A stretch of 64,000 nucleotides of DNA from Erpobdella octoculata (lineage: Eukaryota > Annelida > Clitellata > Hirudinida > Erpobdellidae), in contig OZ022245.1 of NCBI GenBank assembly GCA_963978895.1, positions 28,436,043 through 28,500,042 on the forward strand. Reading direction: 5' to 3'. The notes under the pieces were generated by a model. It worked only from the letters and a program-made list of their open reading frames with translations. It was not told the origin of the DNA and did not search any database. The first letter of the stretch is position 1, and every line of letters begins with the position of its first letter. Positions 39,428-51,207 of the stretch are shown here, in pieces. Position numbers and translations under genes: made by a program.

Positions 39428-42400
39428 TTGGTCATTTAATTGCTTACCTGTCTTCATCTCCGACATTACATTCACATTTCACAAGTGAACTGCCAGTTGA
39501 TGAAAAAATAGAAATTAAAAAAAATACAAAAAATGCTGAGAGAGAGAAAGGATTGGCAGAAAATAAAAACCCGCAAAAAGAGCATGTAAATTCTACATTC
39601 GCACCATTCCTCAATCGCTCACTTGACAGTAATTTCTTTGCAGCGCATGACTGAACACAAACTGTGTCAAACAAGCCTTCAACCAACTGACGACCTAGTG
39701 ATGACACTGCGCGACCCTGACGCCGACGTCTTGCGTTGGACATTTTACTGCCACTGATTCATTCATTCTTACGTTATTTTTTTTTTACCTGTTCACTAGA
39801 AATACGTACTCGTAGTTCCTTCTTCATTCATAAAATGTCCCATCCTTTGACGACTTCTAACGCTTAATCACTTTCTCTTTCTTTCTTTTTTCTCTCTCTC
39901 ACTCTCTTTCTCTCTCTACTGCCACATATCATGTGTGAACGGGACATACAAATACAGATATAAAAATATACAGCTTAAGAGAAACACAGAAGCATAAAAA
40001 AAGCCGTACGAACAACACGGCACATTTTGTTGTTGTTAATAATGCTATCGCATTAAGAACACACTCACAAAACAGGCAAAAGTACGCTGAGAATGTACGA
40101 TAAGAGATAATGGCATTTCTCTCCCTCTCCTACCTCCTCTCAGGTGGTCTATAGCTCTACAGACCACCTCAAGTCAGTCTGCCAGCACGAAGCAATTTGC
40201 ACTTCGTTCTCTCGTCATGAGTACTTAAGTACTTACATTCCCGTGGTCTCGTCGTCATAGCATCGACGATGTACCTACTAACTAGCTGGACACTTGGGAG
40301 TTGTAAACGTTTACAGACATCCCTAAAGTGACAGCTGAGTGGACTGGAGACTGAAGCGAATGGTCGAGTTATATGCTTCAACATATTTCTATAAGAATGA
40401 AGAAAGACCCATCTATCACCTTATGCGCTAAAGCCAGCAGCCGTAGGATGGGGCATAAGTGCAACTAATTAACTAATCTATCCGGACAGACTTCTAAAGA
40501 GCTTCGTCTACCTGTAGTGGCGCGTATACAGTACAGCAATCTAGGTCTTTATTAACGGTCAGGGACGGATCCAGGGGGATGGTGGGATGCATCCCCACCA
40601 GAGTATCAATTAAACATTTTCTTGGTAGAATACCCGGTTTTGGAGAAAACCCCCGTTAGTTGAAAGTAAAATTTATGACAAAATACCTACTAAAACCCCC
40701 CGCGGTCATCAGCTTTTTTTGGAGGAGAGTGAAAACTTTTTGAAGTGACGTGCCCGCATCCCCCGCCAAGAATTTCTGGATCCGCCACTGCTAACGGCAG
40801 GTAAGTAAAAGATCTGAGAAAGGCTTATCGGCTTCAGGCAGGTGAGTGAAACTAGAAAGTAGGTTAATTTTTAATGAATGAGACGATAACGGTAATAGCA
40901 GCACAGGTAGAAAAGAGCTCTAAAGAGGAGAAAGACCCTGAGAGACAACACGACAAGGGACCGCGGAGCCAGCGTAAGAGGTCTGATCTTTAGAAACTAC
41001 TGAAGAGTTGACCTGCTGACATATTTACATGGCTACAAACCTTTATTAGCTAGGTAAACACGTGTACATTTGTAAGTGCACAGTCTTTACTCGTACTTGC
41101 CTTGTAAATTAATTCAGAAAATTCGTTCGGTGAGTAAATATAACTCTCACGTATTTCCCTTCCTTTCATTTAATAATTTGCTCGTTAACGCACAATGGCC
41201 ACCTGCCTCCCACTGTGCGAAACAAATGGAAAGACCACACAAGTACTGACAATCTGCTCAGCCAGCCGTGGTTATTGCTAATGAAAACTGATCAAAATAA
41301 CGTTTCTGGGATGAAGTCCTAATTATTTAAGAGTCCGTGGTCTCGTAGTGGTAGAATTAGTAGTAGCAGCAGTAGCAGTAGTAGCAGTAGCAGCAGTAGT
41401 AGTAGTAGTATTAGCAGTAATAAGTAGTAGCCATGTAACACTAACAACATTAGATTATTAGCAACGATGAAGATGAATAGCAACACATTGAAAACAAACT
41501 TATGTCGAGCAAGTCATGGCCTGGCCGAATTTCGGTCCATACAAGGACATTGTCGTATCATAGAAATTGAAAGTAGTTCAAAAAGACTGATGGAGATTGA
41601 ATGAATGGACTGATGGATGGATGGGCAGCTTGTAATAATGAGGTAAAGTAATTAGAGAAGCGATCCCGGTGGACGTAATTAACAGGTAGTTGAATGAAAG
41701 CGATCATTTCAAATCCGTTAGTGTCAATGAGATGCCCCATCGGAGACAGAACGAGCTACCAACGAATGGTCGATCAGATTGACAATGACAGATGGTAACG
41801 ATGACTGACAATCATTAAATCAGTATGATAATGATACGATGATGATAGTTGTAGTAGTTGTAGATGATATATATATGCGGGGATAATAAATTATAGCGGT
41901 GATGATGACGATTTTAAAGAAAACTTATATAAACAAGTAAATAACTTCAATAGAAATGAAATAAGTCAATTTTACGATCTTGAGTGACTGAGTGAGGTTC
42001 AAGATTACACAATAAATAAAATACACGCACGACGCAGAAACGTCGAACAATATAAATTCTTCAAAGTTTTCACCCATTGACAAAATTTTGCCATTGACAA
42101 ATAGTACTGCAATCATTACTATATTAGCAATCAACAACAGGGATGTATGATTAATTAATACTCGCACATTCTGGGAACTAATTTTAATGTGTGGTAACGA
42201 TTATTATGATTCAAGATTATAATGATGATTTGATGATAATAATGATTATATCAATCTCCTTCAGTTCAGAAGGATGACAATTACAGCACATCATGTGATC
42301 AATTACAAATATGTATAATAATTTGTAAATATATTTTCATTTCTCTAATTAGATGCTCTTTATTCCGCCCACTGGATTTTCATCTTTATTTATAATAACG

Positions 42401-45050
42401 CAAGAAGATCGATTGATTGGGTTTTCCCCAGACGATCTGCTATTTATAACCGAACTATTTTGAATTTGATTCCTGCTTACGCCACCGCTTGCCTAAGAAA
42501 AACACGAGAACAACAATGGCTGCTGAGAACTTTGGAATGGTTGTTGATGGAATGATAATTATGATGCTGGTAATCAGAGATGGGAGCCTCGAGACTCACT
42601 CACATTTACCGATGATATCTCGGTCGTTGTAAAAAAATGCTACTCCTCTTGAAAAAATTTCTTGGTTCCCATCTCTGCTGGTAATGATAATGATGATGTC
42701 TTTTGTACCAATGATGACATAGTTTTTAGAATTTTTTAAATGGTGGAGAAGAAGACGTATGTTATGATAAAGATTTATGTGATAATAAAGATATATGTGA
42801 TCATATGGATAAGTGTGATGATGATAATAAAAATGGAAGGCCTACAGTAATGATGATGTTGATGATAAGCATGGGAAAATGACCTTGATAAGCTGAAGAT
42901 AAAAAAACAACCAATGATGGTGCATCTATAATTTCGCTAAAAAATGTCAAAAGTGTGAATTCTGCTGCTGACGAGACGCCTACGACAAATTAAAAGAAAA
43001 ACTTCTGGTTTTTTTCTTTTTGCACTTGAAGAGAAGCTTGTGAAAAAGAAGCTTTCAAGCCAACTTTAAAAATTATTTCCCAAAAGAATGAAATTTTTTT
43101 ATAATTATTTTGTGTTTTGTTTCAATAATTCAAGAAATACAATGTTTAAGAATAATATAGAAATTTTAGATAAAATTATTTGAGCTATAAAATTACTCTG
43201 AATAAATAAGCAGCACAAATAGACACTCAGTTATTTGAAAAAAAAATTAATGTTTGAGAAACAGGACTGTCCCCTAGCCCCATTCACACAAAAAGCAGGA
43301 TGTTTTGGTGCATTTATAGTATAAATATAAAAAATGTTTAATGACTCAAAATTGAATTTTTTAATTGATGTTTATCTTATTTGTAGTGACTCTAAATGCA
43401 ATTTTAAGCGATGTTTAGTAAGTGTTTACTGACTAGTTTAAAGTAGACAGCTTTGCAGCATTGTATTATTAACTTTTTCAACCGATCTCTCTCTTTCTCA
43501 CACACACTATCTCAGTCTATTCTACTAGATTTTAATTGAACTCGACTGAGTCAAATGGTTTCCTTGAGAATCTGAATTATATTATAAAATAGAACTATTT
43601 TTTTTACAAAATTAACAATAATAGAAAGACTACCTGAACTGACAGGTGTGCACCCTTTACTATTACAACAATTCGATCTTTCTTCGCCCTTTGATGCATT
43701 TGGAACACATCTATGGTCGCCACAGACAACCTTGGGATCCTTGTCATCATCAACAATGACAATTTCTGCCTCTTTGGAAAAATATTTGGAATCTTTTCCC
43801 TGCTTCCCGTCATGTTTACCGATTCTTTGGTTTTTTACTTCTAAGGCGCTCAGACCAGCAATCATGGTGGGAATCAATGTATTAACCTGTGATCCCGGTC
43901 TGGCTTCTGATGATTGTGGCCGTGAACTTTGGTCAAAACCATAATCTCCTGGGTTGCGACCGATGTTGTTTACCAGCCGAGTGACTTGCCTCGGAACCAC
44001 GAACGCGGCAGGAGTAGATCCGTTGCTCGTTGTCGGAGTCACAGGAATTTGAAGTGGGCTGTTTGGTGCCCTTTTTCGAAATGTTGCAAGTTCAGATGAT
44101 AACAATGTTGATGAACTAAAAGATGATATTGAATGAGAGAAAACTTGATTGTTGGATATGTTATGATGCTGTTTGGTTGAATAGGAATGGTGATTGTCAA
44201 AGCTTTCAGTGTTACTTTTCAATGATCTATTGGCAACTATGTTGTTGCTGCTAACACTTGATGATTCAACCAGTGGGTACGCGCACCGAGCATCAGCGGC
44301 AAGCTGCCTGAATACGGGTCGATCATGTCTAAATCTGTCATCATATTCCATCTCATATGATTGAGACTGGCTATTTGGAGTTAGGTCTTCGTAGCCATAC
44401 TTTGACCGGTCATGGGGTTTGAATTCGCTCCTTGTAGATCGATCGTTGACGGCAAATTCTCTTTTCCCTGAATGGTCAACAACAAAACATCCTCCAGTAT
44501 TAGCAGAAGGGAAACTAAAACCAGGCAAGGCATTGTCAACTCGAAAGAAGGCAAATGCACCAGGCACAAAGCCCTGTTGCCGAGAGTCTTCGGGGCCCAA
44601 AAAAGACATGCTGGGCCGACCCAGGGCCAGTACATAAGCTGAGTTGACAAGAGACGAGTCCATTGTCTCAAAGTAAGTACTAGGAAAAGCGGTGCCAGCG
44701 TCAGCATGAGGAATCAACTTTTTTGCTGAATTTATAGAAAAAACATCCCCTGGGTAATGTAACGATGAAGTTGAGAGGGTAGGTCTTGCGAACCTAGAAT
44801 CGTTGTTCGTGACCTTTTCTGCCGGAAACTCCTGATTTTCGTCATTTGATAATTTCCCAGATTCCGGTCGAAGTCTGTTGTTTGTGGATATGAGCAAGTC
44901 TTCTTGTGAACTTTGTTTGGTAAAATTTTCTGTGTTGTGCTTGCTGTCATCCTGATTACTGGGCTTTAGTTGTGAAACAACTTCTGATTGAAGTTCACTT
45001 TTAGCCTCTTGCAAGGATTTACTGTCTTCTCTTTCTTTGCGTAACCAGAT
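33073..45050 (-). CDS. ZNF541/TRERF1/MIDEAS-family zinc-finger ELM2-SANT protein (5' end missing)
   Basis: Ten phase-consistent exons: 45050-43634, 38083-37543, 37334-37062, 36952-36853, 36629-34388, 34015-33973, 33859-33810, 33627-33550, 33439-33348, 33246-33073, about 1,670 residues. A Ser/Asn-rich N-terminal region is followed by an AT-hook-like RGKGRPAK and four C2H2 fingers: CPICSKVF, CHLCSKAFKRQDHL (split by an intron), CRFLGCSKSYC and CHVCGRCFKNVPALNGHMRL. A roughly 750-residue disordered exon comes next, then an ELM2 start (PRINIGDSFQASIPKFR) and a SANT domain (NWSSTEVQMFSRAI, CIEFYYTWKKS). The finger series is most like ZNF541. From family knowledge, these proteins scaffold HDAC1/2-DNTTIP1 (MiDAC) deacetylase complexes in the nucleus; ZNF541 acts in germ cells. 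The second half of ELM2 was not found. The first listed exon opens in phase 0 with no ATG, so upstream coding exon(s) are missing from this model. Confidence 0.88.
38488..38542. repeat. (CT)n microsatellite
   Basis: Pure CT tract in the large intron of the ZNF541-like gene. Confidence 0.95.
39355..39422. repeat. (CT)n microsatellite
   Basis: CT tract with a few CCCT interruptions at its left end, in the same intron. Confidence 0.95.
39623..39743 (-). CDS. Candidate alternative first exon of the ZNF541-like gene
   Basis: An ATG at 39743 opens a basic N-terminus (MSNARRRRQGRAVSSLGRQL...) of 40 codons plus one base, ending at a strong donor, TCAA|GTGAGC. Its phase (1) matches the acceptor of the next downstream exon at 38083, giving an in-frame join before IPGIDWKAAL. 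Local CpG content is raised around the ATG. This would bypass the 1.4 kb exon at 43634-45050. The open frame itself continues to 39444 without the splice, so a chance ORF is possible. Confidence 0.4.
40560..40790. mobile_element. 231-bp hAT-type MITE
   Basis: The ends CAGGGACGGATCCAG and CTGGATCCGCCACTG are inverted repeats with few mismatches. Flanks TTAACGGT and CTAACGGC share six of eight bases. The GATCC-containing end is typical of animal hAT MITEs. It lies in the ZNF541-like intron. Confidence 0.62.
41345..41432. repeat. (AGT/AGC)n tract
   Basis: Imperfect trinucleotide repeat of AGT, AGC and ATT triplets. Confidence 0.85.
42575..42677. mobile_element. 103-bp hAT-type MITE with perfect duplication
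   Basis: The ends CAGAGATGGGAGCC and GGTTCCCATCTCTG are inverted repeats. The flanks are identical CTGGTAAT at 42567-42574 and 42678-42685. A perfect 8-bp duplication implies a relatively young insertion. No ORF. Confidence 0.8.
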
Positions 45051-48000
45051 CTGTCCGAATAAAAAAATCTAGTGTGATGTTATACCTGCTAGAAGTTTAT
45101 TATCGTATATATTATAATATTCAAATTACTCTTCATTTCTCAGATAGCCAACAACAATGACACAAAAATATCTCAAAATTTGAATTTAGAAAAAATGATT
45201 AATTTTGAAATTGATCAACAGCTGTGTAGTCAGTGTAGTATTATAAAAATTGTGCAAAGTTTAGAAAAATATATTTATGTATATATTATTTATATTCAAA
45301 CATCATATTAACAAACATAGTAAAATTTTTATATAAAAAAGCCAGGATATTTAACGAATCGAATAAAAATATCTTGACTCTTAATATTCTTTTTCAAGCA
45401 GACAAACAATGATTTTGACATAAAAGTTAAAGATAAACATTATAATATAAAACCGTCTGCAAAAGTAAATAAATAAATAAACTGTCTTGCCTTCTTCATG
45501 GTGTTCGTGACGATTCTTTACCTGTCATGTAAAATGTTGAACAATATAAACATAAACTCCATGAAGATCGGCTATTTTAATGTATTTTTTTGTAAATTTA
45601 CCACTGAAATAGATCGCTAAGTTGAACTTTCTTAGTAAGTACAAATCAATCTAGTAATCTAGTAGAGTAAGCCTGCTAGGGCCTAGATGAGTATGAATAG
45701 AGACAGTTTTCGAATCAACGGGCAATATTCCTTAATAATCCGTTATATTTAGCCTCACTTTTCGGTACAAAATGAAGGTAAAGAACTAGCAAACTCCTTT
45801 TCATATCATCTAATCTATCCATCTATCCGTCTTGGCATAGCTAAATTTACCAGGCAATGTGTGTGGGCGTTAATTTTTTAGGCCGCTGCTCTACTTTTCA
45901 GCTGTTGACTGGAGAACATTTTTATCAATTTAAACATCGAAATTAAAATTCTGAAAACGAAAAACAATACAATAATAATGATTAATTTAATTTTAACATG
46001 CTAATAAAGTTCTCGAATACGTTTAATGTAAATTCAAACTAATTATAGCTGGGACTTTTTTTGATCTCGAAAGCCATTTTCATGAATGAAGCCTGTAAGT
46101 CGACGCAAGGATACATCATTCATAAAAATGAAAACCCTGCCCAGCCCAATAATAGCTGTGCTGATAATGATAACCACTGTTTTGATAGTGATACTGGCTT
46201 GCGCTAACTTTTGCATATTTATGATTCAGTAGCACGATATATAGTACCTAAGTACCTACTATAAAAATATTTAAAAACTTTAAATTTGAATTGGTTAGTG
46301 TGGAGAAGTGAAGCTACCATTGATATATACTATAAATAGTACCTAATTATCAATGGAAGTTACTACACATTTATTGTACAACGATATTTCGGTTACTTAG
46401 ATGAAATTTCGTTTTGTAATTAGAATTACTAAAAAATGTTTAGTTTTAAATTGACGATTGGTTTAATCTTTTGAGGAATATCGATAATTTCCGTCTTGCG
46501 TTATTTTTGAAAGTGTAAATCTTTTCTTTGGCGTATTACTATTTCAAGGTTTCTCCGACCAATTTTCTTTTTTGTTATCCAGTCACCTGTTGTCAGGCTG
46601 CTCATAACAGCGTTTTCCCATCTGCGTAGGTATATATGATGGTGGATTACTGTAGGGCACTGTAGGTCATGTAGGAAGTGGCGGTGGTGGTGCAACAAGT
46701 GGGGATAAGCGATTAGCTGGTTTATATATGTACCTACATCCTGCGTCTACATTACTTTTCCTTAGAGTATACATTATATATAAAGTATTTCGTTAAAAGA
46801 ACTTTTATTTTAAGAAGCTCAACAATTTTTAAATACGCATTAGAAATATTTCAATTTCAATACGCCAAATAAATTTAAATAATCAATTATGTATATTAAT
46901 ACTAGCACATAGTAAGCGTTTCTACTCTTGACTTTTAAATCAAAACCAACTAAATATAAACGGTCTTTTAAAATAAATTAGAAACCTGAGGAATCTTTTT
47001 ATATGGTTTTAGTCATTCGTTAGGTGGCACTGTTAAAACTAAAGTTAAACGACCTAAACTCAGCCAGATAATCCGTTGATAGCAGCGCATTATTTAATTT
47101 ATTAGCACACGTACTTATAACATATCACATGCTAAAAAACAATAACGATGGCACAACAACCCGATCACACAGATGAGCCACCACATCCCTATATAAGCTG
47201 TTCTGCTATCTTCCGGGTCGGTTGGTCTCCTCCTGTTCTAACTTACTCACACCTATTATATGATGATGCTTTCACCGTGATGTGATTCGTCACGATTGTT
47301 ATATCGATTTCCTATTTATAGTTTCTTGTTTTTGAGTTTGCATATAAGACCAAAAGGAGAAAGATATGAGAGATAAGGAAAGAGATGAGAAATAAGGAGA
47401 GAGAGAGAAAAAACGAGAAGATATAGAAAATTCAATAAAAATGGTATCCAGCAGTTGAATTTAATTTTTATTTGGAAAAAATATAAAATAATGAACAAAC
47501 AAAAGAGAGTGATAAAACGAACAAAAAACTACTACGCCAATAATAATTTCTTTTCAGTTTTTCATAAACAGTAATAGATTTAATAAGCAGGACTGTTTTT
47601 ATTAAACAGAATCAACAGGGGGTTTAGTCACATATGCCAGTGCCATCAACAAGTATAATTAAATAAAAAACAAATTAAAAATAATAAAAGAGAGACAAGT
47701 GAGGGGGTGAGTGAGCTTGATTTTTAACGAGGAATCTTGAGAAAAGTAGAAAGCCTACATATATGAATGATATTCCTGATGATAGTTATGTTTACGGTGA
47801 TGATAATGATCGCATCTGAATGCCAGCTTGACTCAATGAGAACATTAACCACAATAATTATATAAAAAAGATTTCAGTCTGTCCTCTATTACACATGTAC
47901 ACACACTAAAGCATGTACACACATACATAGACACACCAAATACATATATACATTAAACAGAGAAAGAGAGAGGGAGAAGGAGAGTGGACGGGGCAAAGCA

Positions 48001-51000
48001 CTACAAGAATATATATCATATTTAGGTTGGTTGATAAAAGAAAGAAATGATGGAAAACTCTTAAGACGAATTAAATTATGTATATTTGGAATAATTATAA
48101 ATAAAACTATTATAAACTGTAAATAAAATCATGAATGAAATAAATATAAATTGCATGTAAAATAATGATAAATTATATATAAATATATTCATAATAATTC
48201 ATGTCCATTACGAATTTTGTAAAGTATATAGCTCAATGCATAATATAATATAACTAAGGTATTTGTAGACCTGCTGATGACAGTGGCAATGCAGACTGCT
48301 GGCTGTTTTTTTAGTTTTACCATAAGAATGTAATGAAAATTGTTTTTAATTCAGAATTAAGTACAAACTTCACAAGAAAGAAATAAAAATAATAAATCCA
48401 AACAGGGTAAGACTAAAAGACAAAAAATGCTTGCTTTATGCTAGCCTTTCATATCAGGGTATGACTACGTTACTAAAAATGAATGTTATATGCTAGCCTT
48501 TCAATATCATCCCTGATGTTGATGATTGTATAATTCACTGCGAAATGGATAAGTTAACGATAGACTAATTGGTGAACATAAGATATTTTAATAGATAATA
48601 TTAGCTGGTATTAACCAGCTCATTAGCACTGTAGGCAAAGGAAAAATACTAAATACCAAATAACGACATATCGATAGTGTAACCAAGGGTAATGATGACA
48701 AAATTTAGTTAACACAGAAATCTTTTATAGTTAATAACTTAAACATGATGACACTGTTACCAGATACTTTAAAGGTTTGCCAAAAAAAAGAAAAGAGAAG
48801 AGCAACACAACATCTACATTTGTAACATCAAGTTAGTCTATTGCTGCCTCTTGGGATTTCTCCTGTTTTCGTTTAGCTTTTACTCGCAGGTTTGGGAAAG
48901 GTTTAGTTTCATTTTGTTGACCGAAAATAAAATGGAAAATGCGTTTTCATTGGTAGGATAAGTTTATTGTTGTTTATTGGCAGATGACGACTAAACGTTA
49001 TTCATTATCGGTAAAATAAAGTAAAATAAAATAATATTATAAAGAAATAATTATTTAACTTTGAAATAAAAAAAAATAAAAAATATTCGCATAAATAAAT
49101 AACACTCATATATATATATAATATTACATCATCAATCGACACATCACTGAATTTTATGCAAATGAATTGAGTAAGTGTGGTGTTGGGTTTCAGTGGAAAT
49201 CTAAAGCGATGGACAGATGGTTAAAAAGCCGACCCTCTTGTGTTCAATTTTTGCTTGTGAAAGTGTGTGTCGTGTTCGTGGATGGCATCAGAATTACGTT
49301 AACACGTAAACAAAAACTCGCGTTACAGACAGACACACGCACACCACATACAAATAAACTAACATACACGTATATAATTATACGACTGCCAAGAGAAAAC
49401 GTATGCATAGACAGGCGACATAGTCTCGACGAATAACCAAAAAGGAAATACCCACAATGATGACAATACGTCGCCCAATTAGTGATAAGGTGTACCCTCA
49501 AAAACATTTGCATGCATAAGGATAGCAAATACAATGCGGATGGCGATGATGATACTACTATATATAATAATAAGAAAAACACTTAAACAAATCAAGAGAG
49601 TTTGGAGCAAGTGGTAAAGATACAAACAGATATACAAACATATATCAAACATGACATACATACATACGCACATCCATGGATAGACTCTATGGAATCTACA
49701 GCGAGATGATGATATGTCATGAGAGAAACATGCTCTAAAGAAGACCCCACTCACTCATGAATATTAATGAAATTTAATAAAAATAATAATATTTGTAAAA
49801 CTGCTTCATGTAAACAGAATGCCGATTAAAAGTTACTCTACTACTCTCATCACTGCAATCTCTACGATCAGTATCATTACCGCCACCAGCAAAACTATGA
49901 AAAATATACAAACTGCGATGTCAATTCAACATTAAAGCAACATCATTTCGAATGAACTTCAACTTAATTCAAACATCCAATAGCACACAACCAACCTTAA
50001 ACAAGCGATTGACCGGCAGACCACACGACCACCGGCACATTCTACACGATAGCAACCTATGAAATAAAAACTTTCTTATAATTTTCACCATAGCAACAGA
50101 TTGTACCAAATACTACTTTTCTATATAAAAAAAACCAACCAACAACTCTACTAAAAAAAACAAGCAACATTGTTTGTGCAAAGTGTAAAAGTAAACTCCA
50201 CAAGAACAAAACGCAGTTAATGATAATTTTGTTTTTAGGCATTACATAATAAAAGATTTCAAATCATAGGAGCCCTGAATAAATAAAATTCAAATCTTAT
50301 TGAAATTTGAAAGAAATAGCTGATTTATAGGGCATAAAACATCAAATATGTTTCAATACTATTTTAAAAAAATCAGTTTTGCAGCTAATCACCATGCTGT
50401 AAGAAAAGTTTATGTAAACATCATCAACAATAATAATAATAATAAAATGTAATAATAATAAAAACAGTAATAAAAGAATAAAGAACCAATAATAAGCGGG
50501 ATTCATTCCAGCAATGCAAATAGCAGAAATTAAAATTCACGTGTAACAGCCGATCAAAAACCTCAAATAAAATACTGCAATAAAATGTTTAAAAGATTAC
50601 TTGGAAAAAGATTTAAGGTTTAACGATAAATAAATCACAAAATTGTTTCCAAGTAAAGAAATCACTGGATTTATGTTTTCGTTCTTTCAAATAAGCAAAC
50701 CTTCATTTGCACGAAAACCAATCATCTAGGGATACGGCCGATAAAAGATCAAAACACAAGAGCATCTCAAAAAAGGAAGAAAAAAAAACATTAAAAACAA
50801 CAAGGTAACAAACATTAAAATGCCAGACTACGACACAAACGAACGTCAAAAAGGAGATGTGCAACAGACGGTAATGATGACTCAGAAGGTGGCAATGCCT
50901 TTATAGGACGCTCACAAATCACAAGAACCACCCCTCATCGCTGGCAACTTGGCCGACAACATAAAATTAAATTGGCTGGTGTTCTGAACGTGCGTATGAA

Positions 51001-51207
51001 AACAGGCAGTACAAAACTGAATGAACATGCACACATCCAGATGCAGACAATTACACAGAGAAACACAAACAAACCAACTACTCTCATTTTCCCCCGTTTC
51101 TTGATCTCAACGATCGAACCCCGACTACCACACCCCCGTATCACTCATTCTTAAATAAATTTCATCATCTTCCCTTCCTCTCTGTGCAGTGCAGCACGAC
51201 CTTTAAC
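45051..51207. other. AT-rich region upstream of the ZNF541-like exons
   Basis: No convincing exon on either strand. It should hold the missing 5' exon(s) of the ZNF541-like gene unless these lie beyond CNOT6. A candidate short frame near 46595 (MGKRCYEQPDN) ends at a donor of the wrong phase. A GC-richer patch at 47150-47250 with TATATAAG could be a promoter, but nothing anchors it. Confidence 0.4.

Noticed and set aside
46501..46698. Possible upstream exon of the ZNF541-like gene
   Set aside because: Its candidate donor has phase 1 or 2, while the exon at 45050 needs phase 0.
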